Positions 19,401 to 25,764 of a stretch of DNA of 48,770 nucleotides are shown here, in pieces. Each line of letters starts with the position of its first letter. Within the stretch, counting starts at the first letter, position 1. Made by a program: the position numbers and the translations under genes. Below the pieces are notes generated by a model. That model saw nothing but the letters and a program-made list of their open reading frames with translations. It did no database searches and was not told the origin of the DNA. This DNA is from Limnohabitans sp. Rim8 (GTDB lineage: Bacteria > Pseudomonadota > Gammaproteobacteria > Burkholderiales > Burkholderiaceae_C), in assembly GCA_945901045.1 (NCBI GenBank), contig CAMDKK010000026.1:1-48770 (forward strand). Reading direction: 5' to 3'.

Positions 19401-19417
19401 AGTCCCATTTCGGGACT
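19401..19417. promoter_or_regulatory. Probable HigA operator upstream of higB
   Basis: AGTCCC-ATTTC-GGGACT is a perfect 6-base inverted repeat with a 5-base spacer, ending 11 bases before the higB ATG, with an A/T-rich ACTAAAATAG that may hold the -10 element overlapping its right end. Toxin-antitoxin operons are usually repressed by the antitoxin binding such palindromes, so I infer that HigA binds here and controls higB, higA and the coupled helicase gene. Confidence 0.55.
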
Positions 19418-19427
19418 AAAATAGCCC

Positions 19428-19736
19428 ATGCGAGTCATTACCGTATCCACCCTCAAGACATTCTGGGAAAACCCCGGGCGTGGAGACTCAGAAGAGCCTT
19501 TGAAAACTTGGCACGGTGAGGCCTGTCGCTCCGAATGGAAATCCCCAGCTGAGGTCAAAGCTCAATACGGAAATGCCAGCATTGTTGGAAACAACCGGGT
19601 CGTATTCAACATTGCTGGAAACAAATACAGGCTCATCGTCGCCTTTGCCTATCGGATGCAAATTGCCTACATCAAGTTTGTGGGCACGCATGCCGAATAC
19701 GACAAGGTCAATGCGGTCATAGTGGATCAGTCGTGA
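19428..19736 (+). CDS. higB: HigB-type toxin (mRNA interferase, PF09907-like)
   Basis: This 102-residue basic protein begins 'MRVITVSTLKTFWENPG' and contains 'NNRVVFNIAGNKYRLIVAF' and 'YIKFVGTHAEYDKVNA', the pattern of the HigB family of RelE-fold, ribosome-dependent mRNA-cleaving toxins. Length and sequence look complete. The ATG follows a palindromic operator with no clear Shine-Dalgarno, so translation may be leaderless or weak. It is the first gene of a toxin-antitoxin-helicase operon and lies 17 bases upstream of higA if the antitoxin starts at its best site. Confidence 0.85.
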   Translation: MRVITVSTLKTFWENPGRGDSEEPLKTWHGEACRSEWKSPAEVKAQYGNASIVGNNRVVFNIAGNKYRLIVAFAYRMQIAYIKFVGTHAEYDKVNAVIVDQS

Positions 19737-19753
19737 GCGTCAAGGAGAGCATC

Positions 19754-20131
19754 ATGGAAATCACCCCCATCCGTACAGAGATGGATTACCGCGCAGCACT
19801 GCGCGTCGTGTCAACGCTGGTGGATCAAGATCCATCGCCTGACTCAACCGAAGGCGAACGCTTGGACGTGCTCTCGACCTTGATTGAGGCCTATGAGCGA
19901 AAGCACTATCCGATTGATTTGCCCGACCCCGTGGAAGCCATCAAGTTCCGTATGGACCAAGCGGGACTTTCGATCAAAGATCTTGAGCCGATGATCGGTC
20001 AGCCCAACCGTGTCTATGAAGTGCTCAACCACAAACGCCCCCTCACGCTGCGCATGATCCGAAATTTGAACAAAGGTTTGGGCATCTCCGCTCAAGTTCT
20101 CATCACTGACAACGCCAAACAAATCGGGTGA
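19754..20131 (+). CDS. higA: HigA-type antitoxin, helix-turn-helix
   Basis: This 125-residue protein has a variable N-terminal region and a C-terminal Xre-like helix-turn-helix at about residues 65-115 ('FRMDQAGLSIKDLEPMIGQP' and 'VLNHKRPLTLRMIRNLNKGL'). It should neutralise HigB and repress the operon. I chose ATG 19754 because AAGGAG lies 6 bases upstream; a GTG at 19733 overlapping the higB stop (GTGA) is an alternative. Its own stop overlaps the GTG start of the helicase gene by 4 bases, so antitoxin and helicase are translationally coupled. Confidence 0.85.
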   Translation: MEITPIRTEMDYRAALRVVSTLVDQDPSPDSTEGERLDVLSTLIEAYERKHYPIDLPDPVEAIKFRMDQAGLSIKDLEPMIGQPNRVYEVLNHKRPLTLRMIRNLNKGLGISAQVLITDNAKQIG

Positions 20132-22173
20132 GTGACCAAGATCTGACCCCCAAAGCCCCTTCCACAACTTGCGCTGGTCAGCAAGATGTTCAACATGAGT
20201 TACGCCATGTGCGTGCACTCATGCAACTTGAGCAAAAGGAAGACCAAGCGCAATTCAAACTTAAAAATGCCAGTGCCAGCATCAAAGAGCGCAGGCGGCG
20301 CGGCTTGACCTGGTACCCCGTCACCATCACCCAAGAAGACATCGGTTTTGGTGGCAAGGTGGTGCTGGAGCTAGAGCGCCCTGCGCATCGGCAAGACCTG
20401 CACTTGTTTCAGGTGGGCAAGAATGCTTGCCTGTTCAGCAATGCGCCCGGCTACTCGGGCACACATTCAGCATCAGATCGACCCGTGCTGATCGGCGTCG
20501 TGACCAGTGTGCGGCGCAACAAACTGCTGCTGGCCACCACCAAAGAAGCGCTGCCTGACTGGGTGCTGGACGGCAGCACCCCAAACGGCAGCACGCTCGG
20601 CATTGACCTCACCTTTGACGAGGTCAGCTACCGCGAGATGAACCAGGCCCTGAGCGCTGTCATGCTGGCCCACGGCAACCGCTTGGCCGAACTGCGCGAC
20701 GTGCTGCTGGGCGCCCGGCAGGCCAGCTTTCGCGCGCACAAAGCCGACGTCCTGTTTTACCCGAGTGCGCTCAACGACTCGCAGCTCTTGGCTGTGCGCC
20801 ATGTGCTCTCGGCCCAAGACGTGGCCATCGTCCACGGCCCGCCTGGCACGGGCAAAACCACCACGCTCGTGCAGGCCATTTTGGAAACTGTCCGGCGTGA
20901 GCGGCGCGTGCTGGTGTGTGCACCTTCTAACACCGCCGTGGACCTGCTCACAGAAAAGTTGGCCGAGCGCGGTGTCAACGTGATCCGCCTTGGCAACCCC
21001 AGCCGTGTGTCAGACCTGCTGCTCCAGCACACCCTCGATGCCGGTGTGATGGCCCACCCCAGCTACCCCAAGATGCACGCAATGCGCCAAACCGCTGAGC
21101 AGCACCGAGACACGGCTAACGAGCATGTCCACCATTTTGGTTTTGAGGAGCGTCAGCACCGCCAATGGCTCAGAGACGAAGCGCGCACGCTGCGCCAAGC
21201 CGCCGACGATTTGGAGCGCTTCATGACCGAGGACGTGCTTGAATCGGTGCAGGTCATCACCTGTACGCTGGTGGGTGCCAGCAACCGCCACATTCGCCAC
21301 CTGAGCTTTGAGACCGTCTTCATCGACGAAGCCGCCCAGGCCTTGGAGCCGGGTTGCTGGATTCCCATAGCCAAGGGCCAGCGCGTTGTTTTGGCGGGCG
21401 ACCACCACCAGCTGCCGCCCACGGTGAAAAGCGAAAAAGCCGCCCGTGAAGGCCTGCGCGAAACCTTGTTTGAAAAGTGCATCCAACGGCAGCCGCAGAC
21501 AGCCCGCATGCTGACCATGCAATACCGCATGCACACGCAGATCATGGGCTTCAGCTCCGAAAAGTTTTATGGCGGCCAACTGGTGCCGCACGCCAGCGTG
21601 CGCCATGCTGGCTTGGAGGCCTACGACCTGCGTTTTGCACCCGACTTGCCTGTGGAATTCATCGACACGGCCGGCTGCGGTTTTCTGGAGCTTGCCATAC
21701 CTGAAAGCCGTTCAACCGCCAACCCCGAAGAAGCCCACATGCTGTTGGAGCGACTGGCGCAGTTGCTAGAGCGCTGCGACCCCACCGAACACGACCAGCG
21801 CCCGCTCAGCATTGGCGTGATCGCACCCTACCGCGCCCAAATCAACTACTTGAAAGACGCCATCGAAGACAGCGCCATGCTGAACGATTTGCTGCTGCAA
21901 CGCAGGCTCAGCGTGGGCACTGTCGATTCGTTTCAGGGCCAAGAGCGCGACATCATTGCCATCACGTTGACGCGCAGCAACCCCCAGGGCGAGATCGGTT
22001 TTTTGTCTGACATCCGCCGCATGAACGTGGGCATGACCCGCGCACGGCGCAAGTTGCTGCTGGTGGGCGATTCGTCAACGCTTTGTAAGCATCCGTTTTT
22101 TGGGGAGTTGTTGGCTTATGTGAAGGGGGTGGGGGGCTACCGCACAGCGCATGAGATGGCCAAACAGAACTGA
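20128..22173 (+). CDS. UPF1/Dna2/IGHMBP2-like superfamily 1 helicase
   Basis: This 681-residue SF1B helicase has Walker A 'HGPPGTGKTTTLVQAI' at about residue 240, motif Ia 'VLVCAPSNTAVDLLTEKL', Walker B 'VFIDEAAQALEPG' near 400 and motif III 'LAGDHHQLPPTV'. Motif IV follows as 'LTMQYRMHTQIMGFSS', motif V as 'VGTVDSFQGQERDIIAITL', and motif VI as 'MNVGMTRARRKLLLVGD'. About 200 N-terminal residues before Walker A may form the nucleic-acid-binding 1B-type domain. The GTG start overlaps the higA stop (GTGA). It resembles eukaryotic IGHMBP2/UPF1 helicases and unwinds RNA or DNA by inference. Coupling to HigBA suggests a mobile or defence-related unit. Confidence 0.88.
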   Translation: MSDQDLTPKAPSTTCAGQQDVQHELRHVRALMQLEQKEDQAQFKLKNASASIKERRRRGLTWYPVTITQEDIGFGGKVVLELERPAHRQDLHLFQVGKNACLFSNAPGYSGTHSASDRPVLIGVVTSVRRNKLLLATTKEALPDWVLDGSTPNGSTLGIDLTFDEVSYREMNQALSAVMLAHGNRLAELRDVLLGARQASFRAHKADVLFYPSALNDSQLLAVRHVLSAQDVAIVHGPPGTGKTTTLVQAILETVRRERRVLVCAPSNTAVDLLTEKLAERGVNVIRLGNPSRVSDLLLQHTLDAGVMAHPSYPKMHAMRQTAEQHRDTANEHVHHFGFEERQHRQWLRDEARTLRQAADDLERFMTEDVLESVQVITCTLVGASNRHIRHLSFETVFIDEAAQALEPGCWIPIAKGQRVVLAGDHHQLPPTVKSEKAAREGLRETLFEKCIQRQPQTARMLTMQYRMHTQIMGFSSEKFYGGQLVPHASVRHAGLEAYDLRFAPDLPVEFIDTAGCGFLELAIPESRSTANPEEAHMLLERLAQLLERCDPTEHDQRPLSIGVIAPYRAQINYLKDAIEDSAMLNDLLLQRRLSVGTVDSFQGQERDIIAITLTRSNPQGEIGFLSDIRRMNVGMTRARRKLLLVGDSSTLCKHPFFGELLAYVKGVGGYRTAHEMAKQN

Positions 22174-22252
22174 ATTTGTGATGGCCATTGCGGGCTGCTC
22201 ACCCGATACGGTGACGCCCCCGGATGACCAATAAAAGCTCGCTGTTATACAT

Positions 22253-22268
22253 TGAATGCATGTATTCA
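22253..22268. promoter_or_regulatory. Palindrome, probable RelB operator
   Basis: TGAATGCATGTATTCA is a 16-base palindrome with one mismatched pair around a central CATG. It lies 16 bases before the relB ATG at 22285. Ribbon-helix-helix antitoxins repress their own operons by binding palindromes in this position, so I infer a RelB operator. The role has not been shown. Confidence 0.45.
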
Positions 22269-22284
22269 AATGAAGGTTTTATAT

Positions 22285-22512
22285 ATGGCGACTTCAATTC
22301 GTCTTGCTCCAGAGACTGAGCAAAGGCTTGACTATCTCGCGTCTCAAACTGGGCGCACCAAGGCTTTCTACCTGCGCGAGATCATCGAAAACGGCATCCA
22401 GGAAATGGAGGACTACTACCTCGCTGCCGATGTGCTTGAGCGTGTCCGTCGAGGGAAAGAACAGGTTCATTCCGCTGCCGACGTGAGAAGAGACCTTGGC
22501 CTGGACGATTGA
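22285..22512 (+). CDS. relB: RelB/DinJ-like ribbon-helix-helix antitoxin
   Basis: This 75-residue protein begins 'MATSIRLAPETEQRLDYLAS' and continues 'TGRTKAFYLREIIENGIQEM', the ribbon-helix-helix antitoxin pattern of the RelB/DinJ type, with a C-terminal toxin-binding tail. It appears intact. An in-frame TTG-less extension upstream exists, but ATG 22285 begins the family sequence. Its toxin gene follows immediately with a 17-base overlap but has lost its central part, so the antitoxin is functionally solitary. It lies about 110 bases downstream of the helicase gene. Confidence 0.82.
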   Translation: MATSIRLAPETEQRLDYLASQTGRTKAFYLREIIENGIQEMEDYYLAADVLERVRRGKEQVHSAADVRRDLGLDD

Positions 22513-22606
22513 ATATGCCGATTGCCGGGTGATTTGTGACATTCAGGACGGCGCTTTGCGCGTTCTCGTGGTGCAGGTAGGCAACCGGCGTGAGGCTTAC
22601 CGATAG
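22496..22606 (+). pseudogene. relE toxin with an internal in-frame deletion
   Basis: Starting at TTG 22496, overlapping the end of relB, the frame reads 'MAWTIEYAD' and passes straight into 'CRVICDIQDGALRVLVVQVG' and 'NRREAYR', then stops. These are the N-terminal and C-terminal ends of a RelE-family toxin of about 85-90 residues; only 36 residues remain. About 50 residues, including the central helices and part of the sheet, are gone without breaking the frame. The toxin should be inactive, which explains why the antitoxin can stand alone. The relB-relE overlap is the usual arrangement, so this is the original partner. Confidence 0.75.
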
Positions 22607-22661
22607 GGAAACCATGGACGCACGGTTTGGGCTGTTCAACCAGTTTAGGCCAGTTGATTTG

Positions 22662-22706
22662 TATTTTGCGAGCCTTGAGCTTGGAGAGGTCGTATTCGGC
22701 TTTCAT
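22662..22706 (-). pseudogene. brnA-like antitoxin, N-terminal remnant
   Basis: ATG at 22706 is one base after the brnT stop (TGAAATG) and begins 'MKAEYDLSKLKARK', as many BrnA antitoxins do. After about 15 codons the sequence no longer resembles the family ('IQINWPKLVEQPKP') and runs into the relE remnant region. I treat it as the first codons of a brnA gene whose remainder was lost where the two decayed modules now meet. Confidence 0.45.
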
Positions 22707-22707
22707 T

Positions 22708-22830
22708 TCAGTTGCCTCTATAAAACGCGCTTTCGCGCTTGGTTGCCTTGCGAGCAGAGATGATTCGAATGATTTCTCCGCCTTCACGTTCACAGTGGCA
22801 GACGATAAGCAGTTTGGAATGAACATGCAT
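22708..22830 (-). pseudogene. brnT toxin, C-terminal remnant
   Basis: A 40-residue frame ends 'KLLIVCHCEREGGEIIRIIS' followed by 'ARKATKRESAFYRGN'. This is the C-terminal third of a BrnT-type ribonuclease toxin, where 'IRIISARKATKRE' is highly characteristic. The N-terminal two thirds, with the rest of the active-site region, are missing and replaced by the end of vapC, whose stop is 4 bases upstream. The toxin cannot be functional. Confidence 0.65.
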
Positions 22831-22834
22831 GCTT

Positions 22835-23242
22835 CTACGTCATCCAGTCTTCAAGCTTCAAGCCCGCCACCCGCTTGAAGTGCCGTGTGTTGTGGGTCAC
22901 CAAGGGCAGGCCCAGGGCCAATGCATGCGCGGCTATTTGGGTGTCCATTTCGCCAATGGGCTGCCCGGTTTGCTGCAGGTGGGCGACAATTTCGCCATAC
23001 CGGTCTGCGGCCTCCGGCGTCCATGGCAAAACTGGAATCTCATTGAGCAGCAAATCCATGGTTCGGCGGCGTTTGTCATCGGCTTGCAGCATGGCCCGCC
23101 CAAACCGTGTTTCGGCGCGGGTGATGGCGGAGATGGCGATTTCCTGCTTTTTGAGCGCCGTCAACATGCGCTTTTGTAACGCGGCAGAACTGTTGCGCGC
23201 AAAGTAGCCCAAGATGTTGGTGTCGGCCAGGTACTTGATCAA
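22835..23242 (-). CDS. vapC: VapC-type PIN-domain toxin without its antitoxin gene
   Basis: This 135-residue protein is a complete PIN-domain ribonuclease toxin. Acidic active-site residues are in 'YLADTNILGY' near the N-terminus, 'ISAITRAETRFG' near residue 45 and 'GEMDTQIAAHALALG' near 100, and it ends 'VTHNTRHFKRVAGLKLEDW'. The likely start is TTG 23242, because the bases just upstream read 'KTKDRT' in another frame and stop with the TGA of TTGATC, as expected for the last codons of a vapB gene overlapping vapC. Everything earlier in vapB has been replaced by an IS6 remnant. The vapC frame is also open into that transposase remnant (to 23431), so a transposase-VapC fusion is possible. Confidence 0.75.
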   Translation of the reverse strand: MIKYLADTNILGYFARNSSAALQKRMLTALKKQEIAISAITRAETRFGRAMLQADDKRRRTMDLLLNEIPVLPWTPEAADRYGEIVAHLQQTGQPIGEMDTQIAAHALALGLPLVTHNTRHFKRVAGLKLEDWMT

Positions 23243-23254
23243 GTGCGATCCTTG

Positions 23255-23804
23255 GTTTTGGCGCATCAGGATGTCGACGCAGGCATCAGTCTTGACGCTT
23301 TCAATGGCCGCCGTATTGGCGCCGCTGTTGTCGATGGTGATCTTCTCGGGCACGCCTTGCAGGTTGATGGCACCCTGCAGAAAGCGCCGCGCTGCTGTCT
23401 TATCTCGCTTGGCCGTGAGAAGAAAGTCCACCGTATCGCCGGCGCGGTCAACCGCCCGGTAAAGGTACTTTCACTTGCCTGCGGCTTTGATGAAGGTCTG
23501 ATCCATCCGCCAGCTTGAGCCCACGGGTCGCTTTCGTTTGCGAAAGAGTGCCTACAGGGACGGCAAAACTTTGATTGCCCAGCGATGCACGTTGGAGTGA
23601 TCAACGAAAACACCCCGCTCCTGCATCATCTCCTCGATGTTGCGCAGGCTCAGCGGATAAGCCACATACCAACGCACGCAGGTGAGCATCACCTCAAGCG
23701 GATAGTGCAGCCGTTTGAGGACCTTGCGCAGGATGCTGTTGATCAGACTTTGGCGGAAATCGAGCATGGCAGAGATTGTCGTTTATGCTTACTTCGACAG
23801 AACC
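23255..23804 (-). mobile_element. IS6-family element remnant (copy 1), 3' truncated
   Basis: Read on the minus strand, the element begins with the terminal sequence GGTTCTGTCGAAGTAAGC at 23804, very similar to the left end of the copy at 29780. A transposase pseudogene starts at 23767 ('MLDFRQSLINSILRKVLKRL', 'HYPLEVMLTC') and later shows 'VDFLLTAKRDKTAARRFLQG' and 'VPEKITIDNSGAN'. It has a frame break near 23560 and a stop near 23473. Homology ends around 23255, where it joins the last codons of vapB and vapC. The C-terminal third of the transposase, with the last catalytic Glu, is absent, so it is inactive. Confidence 0.75.
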
Positions 23805-23834
23805 GTGTAATCAGTATGCAGTTCATGGGTTCCT

Positions 23835-23969
23835 CAATCATCTTTGTTCGAAAATCTAGAGGACGGTGTAACTGTCAACGAGTTTGTCGATTTATTTCCT
23901 GGAGTAGATTTGCTTCATGCTCGCAGCGTTTTAGAGCATGCAGCTAAAAGTGTTACGGCGGTTCATTAG
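23835..23969 (+). pseudogene. DUF433-type antitoxin, 5'-truncated remnant
   Basis: The frame reads 'FENLEDGVTVNEFVDLFPGV' then 'HARSVLEHAAKS' and stops at 23969. This is the C-terminal half of a DUF433-like antitoxin, where the pattern LEDGxTVxEFxxxFPGV is typical. The N-terminal part is missing, cut off about 30 bases from the right end of the IS6 remnant. It is followed after 2 bases by its expected toxin partner, also broken. Confidence 0.55.
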
Positions 23970-23971
23970 CC

Positions 23972-24082
23972 TTGAAAGTCCTGTTTGATCAAGGGACACC
24001 TGTCCCATGAAGAACGCATTTCACAACACACCATGTTTCAACAGCTTATGAGCTCCTAATTCGTTTCAGAGAGTTGCAATAA
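23972..24082 (+). pseudogene. DUF5615 (PIN-like) toxin remnant with a nonsense codon
   Basis: Beginning with TTG 23972 the frame reads 'MKVLFDQGTPVP', then TGA, then in the same frame 'RTHFTTHHVSTAYEL', after which similarity ends and a TAA follows. This matches the start of DUF5615 PIN-like toxins, which typically begin MKVLFDQxxPxxL and continue to a H-V-x-T-A-x-E-x-G-W segment. A TGA sits where a Leu or Arg codon is expected and the gene is truncated after about 35 codons. DUF5615 genes usually follow DUF433 genes, as here. Confidence 0.55.
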
Positions 24083-24355
24083 ATTAGCTTGAATCCAGGC
24101 TTGGGGCTCGAGCTTGTTGAGGCTAAAAGTGAGGTACCAACTTTTGGACGTGAAACAATTTCGAGCTTAAAGCTTAGACGGGTAGGGGGTTTCCAGAGTC
24201 TGGACGCTGTGGCATTTGGTAGATCACTTTGGTACAGATTGCTAGGAGGCGCTACCAGCGAAGACTAAATGGCGCGGCACTTGCCAGTGCCAGCGTGCTG
24301 CGCTACGCTTGGCACACTTACACAGGCAATTGAAGTAAATGCTGCAAACCAATTC
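24083..24355. other. Unassigned stretch after the decayed toxin-antitoxin genes
   Basis: A frame of 59 codons is open on the plus strand at 24089-24268 ('LNPGLGLELVEAKSEVPTFG' at its start), without a convincing ribosome site or any family I recognise; it may be another gene remnant. The rest shows no gene. Confidence 0.3.
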
Positions 24356-24376
24356 GGGCTCCTAAAAGCCCTTTTT
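24356..24376 (+). terminator. Small hairpin with T run, possible rho-independent terminator
   Basis: GGGCT-CCTAAA-AGCCC is followed directly by TTTTT. The stem is only 5 base pairs, so the signal is modest, but position fits termination of any transcript running out of the decayed toxin-antitoxin region before the GrdB-like gene at 24485. Confidence 0.45.
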
Positions 24377-24404
24377 AAGTAACCGACTGGCTCCCTTTTA
24401 TTCC

Positions 24405-24470
24405 GCCACACTGGTATCCAATTCGCCGCCATTCACAGGCCTCTTTCCAAAATCGCAGGCCCAGTGTGGC
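24405..24470. promoter_or_regulatory. Widely spaced perfect inverted repeat in the leader of the GrdB-like gene
   Basis: GCCACACTGG at 24405-24414 is matched exactly by CCAGTGTGGC at 24461-24470, with 46 bases between. The right arm ends 3 bases before the AAAGGA ribosome site of the gene starting at 24485. It may be a pair of half-sites for a regulator or a leader RNA stem that could hide or expose the ribosome site. Confidence 0.35.
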
Positions 24471-24484
24471 TGAAAGGAATTTCC

Positions 24485-25447
24485 ATGACCACCGAAGCGC
24501 CCCAACTGAATCAGGCAGAACTCGATGCGCTGCTTGGTTTTGCGTCCGACGACGACAGTCACGTGCCCTACATGAAACGCACGCGCGACTGGTACATGGC
24601 CCTGGGTTATAACAACCCCTACCGCTACGCGCACTACATCGACGTACCGTTCCAGCCGCTGAAGAAGGCGTTGTCTGAATCGACTGTGACCTTGATGACA
24701 ACGGCAGCGCCGTACCACCCGGACTACGGGCCGCAGGGCCCTGGCGCGCCGTACAACGCCGCCGCCAAGTTCTTCGTTCCGTACGAGATGGACACCTCGA
24801 AAGACCATGACGTGCGAGTTTCGCATGTGGGCATCGATCGCATCCACACGTCGATGGAAGACAGCAACTCCTGGTTCCCGCTGCCGCTGATGCGCAAGCT
24901 GGCCGCGCAGGGTCGAATTGGAAAGCTGGCCAAGCACTTCCACGGCGTGCCAACCAACCGCAGTCAGCGCCACACGATCGAGGTTGATATTCCCATGATC
25001 ATTGAGCGCTGCCAGTCAGATGGTGTGGATGTGGCCATCCTGATCCCCAATTGCCCAATTTGTCATCAGTCGATGTCCCTCACGGCCCGTGCGCTCGAAG
25101 CCTCCGGAATCCCGACGGTTGTGATGGGTTGCGCGAAGGACATTGCGGAACATGTCGGTGTGCCTCGCTTCATGTTCTCCGACTTCCCGCTGGGCAATGC
25201 AGCGGGTAAGCCAAAAGACGCCGCGTCTCAGGCTGCCACACTGGAACTGGCATTGAAGGTCCTGGAGACTGCGCCCGGCCCGCGCACCACGGTGCAGTCG
25301 CCCCAGCGCTGGAGCGATTCGCACATGTGGAAACTGGATTTCTCCAACATTGACCGCGTCTCGGCCGCCGAGGTCGCGCTCCTGCGCGTTGAGTCGGACA
25401 AGGCCAAGGCCACCGCCATGGCCATCCGCAAGGCCACGGTCGCCTGA
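24485..25447 (+). CDS. Glycine/sarcosine/betaine reductase selenoprotein B (GrdB)-like protein, Cys form
   Basis: This 320-residue cytoplasmic protein resembles the GrdB/PrdB family of substrate-reducing subunits from Stickland-type reductases. The segment 'VAILIPNCPICHQSMSLTAR' followed by 'ASGIPTVVMGCAKDIAEHVG' matches the region where true GrdB has selenocysteine in UxxC; here it is CxxC with no in-frame TGA. 'FMFSDFPLGNAAGKP' is another family-like block. The other reductase subunits (GrdA, GrdC/D) are absent. AAAGGA 6 bases upstream supports ATG 24485. Nearby are a PaaK-like ligase and a divergently read acyl-CoA ligase/GST pair. The real reaction is unknown. Confidence 0.7.
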   Translation: MTTEAPQLNQAELDALLGFASDDDSHVPYMKRTRDWYMALGYNNPYRYAHYIDVPFQPLKKALSESTVTLMTTAAPYHPDYGPQGPGAPYNAAAKFFVPYEMDTSKDHDVRVSHVGIDRIHTSMEDSNSWFPLPLMRKLAAQGRIGKLAKHFHGVPTNRSQRHTIEVDIPMIIERCQSDGVDVAILIPNCPICHQSMSLTARALEASGIPTVVMGCAKDIAEHVGVPRFMFSDFPLGNAAGKPKDAASQAATLELALKVLETAPGPRTTVQSPQRWSDSHMWKLDFSNIDRVSAAEVALLRVESDKAKATAMAIRKATVA

Positions 25448-25480
25448 ATGAAACAATCAGAACTGTCGGCCCCGGCGCTG

Positions 25481-25576
25481 TCACTTGGCTGGCCAGTCAG
25501 CGCTGGCGCCCAACGGAACAAACGAGAATACCGCCGCAATGATGAGCGCCAGATGGGACAGGCGGTTTCGAGTCAT
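25481..25576 (-). pseudogene. Signal-peptide remnant of a Bug-family binding protein
   Basis: The minus-strand frame from ATG 25576 reads 'MTRNRLSHLALIIAAVFSFV' then 'PLGASADWPAK' and stops. This is the signal peptide and first mature residues of a Bug/TctC protein, in which ADWPAK-P normally leads into the carboxylate-binding loop. Nothing of the mature domain follows; the frame ends 33 bases from the GrdB-like stop. I infer that a deletion removed about 300 codons of a Bug gene that once belonged to this cluster. Confidence 0.55.
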
Positions 25577-25764
25577 GCCGAGGTCCTGTTGGGCGGCGCA
25601 CAATTTTTCCAAAATGTATAGAAAATTGACAATAGGCTTACTGGCAATGTCTGTCAAGATCGCGTTCCTGCACACCACGTCTTGATACCTTTTGACGCAT
25701 GGCCCTATGCTGTGTCAAAACGGAAAATAATTTTCACAAAATGGAATATTTGTTGGTGAATATC

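Noticed and set aside
24375-24973. Two overlapping minus-strand frames of about 190 codons opposite the GrdB-like gene.
   Set aside because: Arg/Cys/Ser-rich or otherwise featureless products typical of antisense frames in GC-rich coding DNA.
25050-25080. Possible selenocysteine in the GrdB-like protein.
   Set aside because: The position carries TGC/TGT Cys codons (CPIC), there is no in-frame TGA, and no selenocysteine insertion hairpin is needed.
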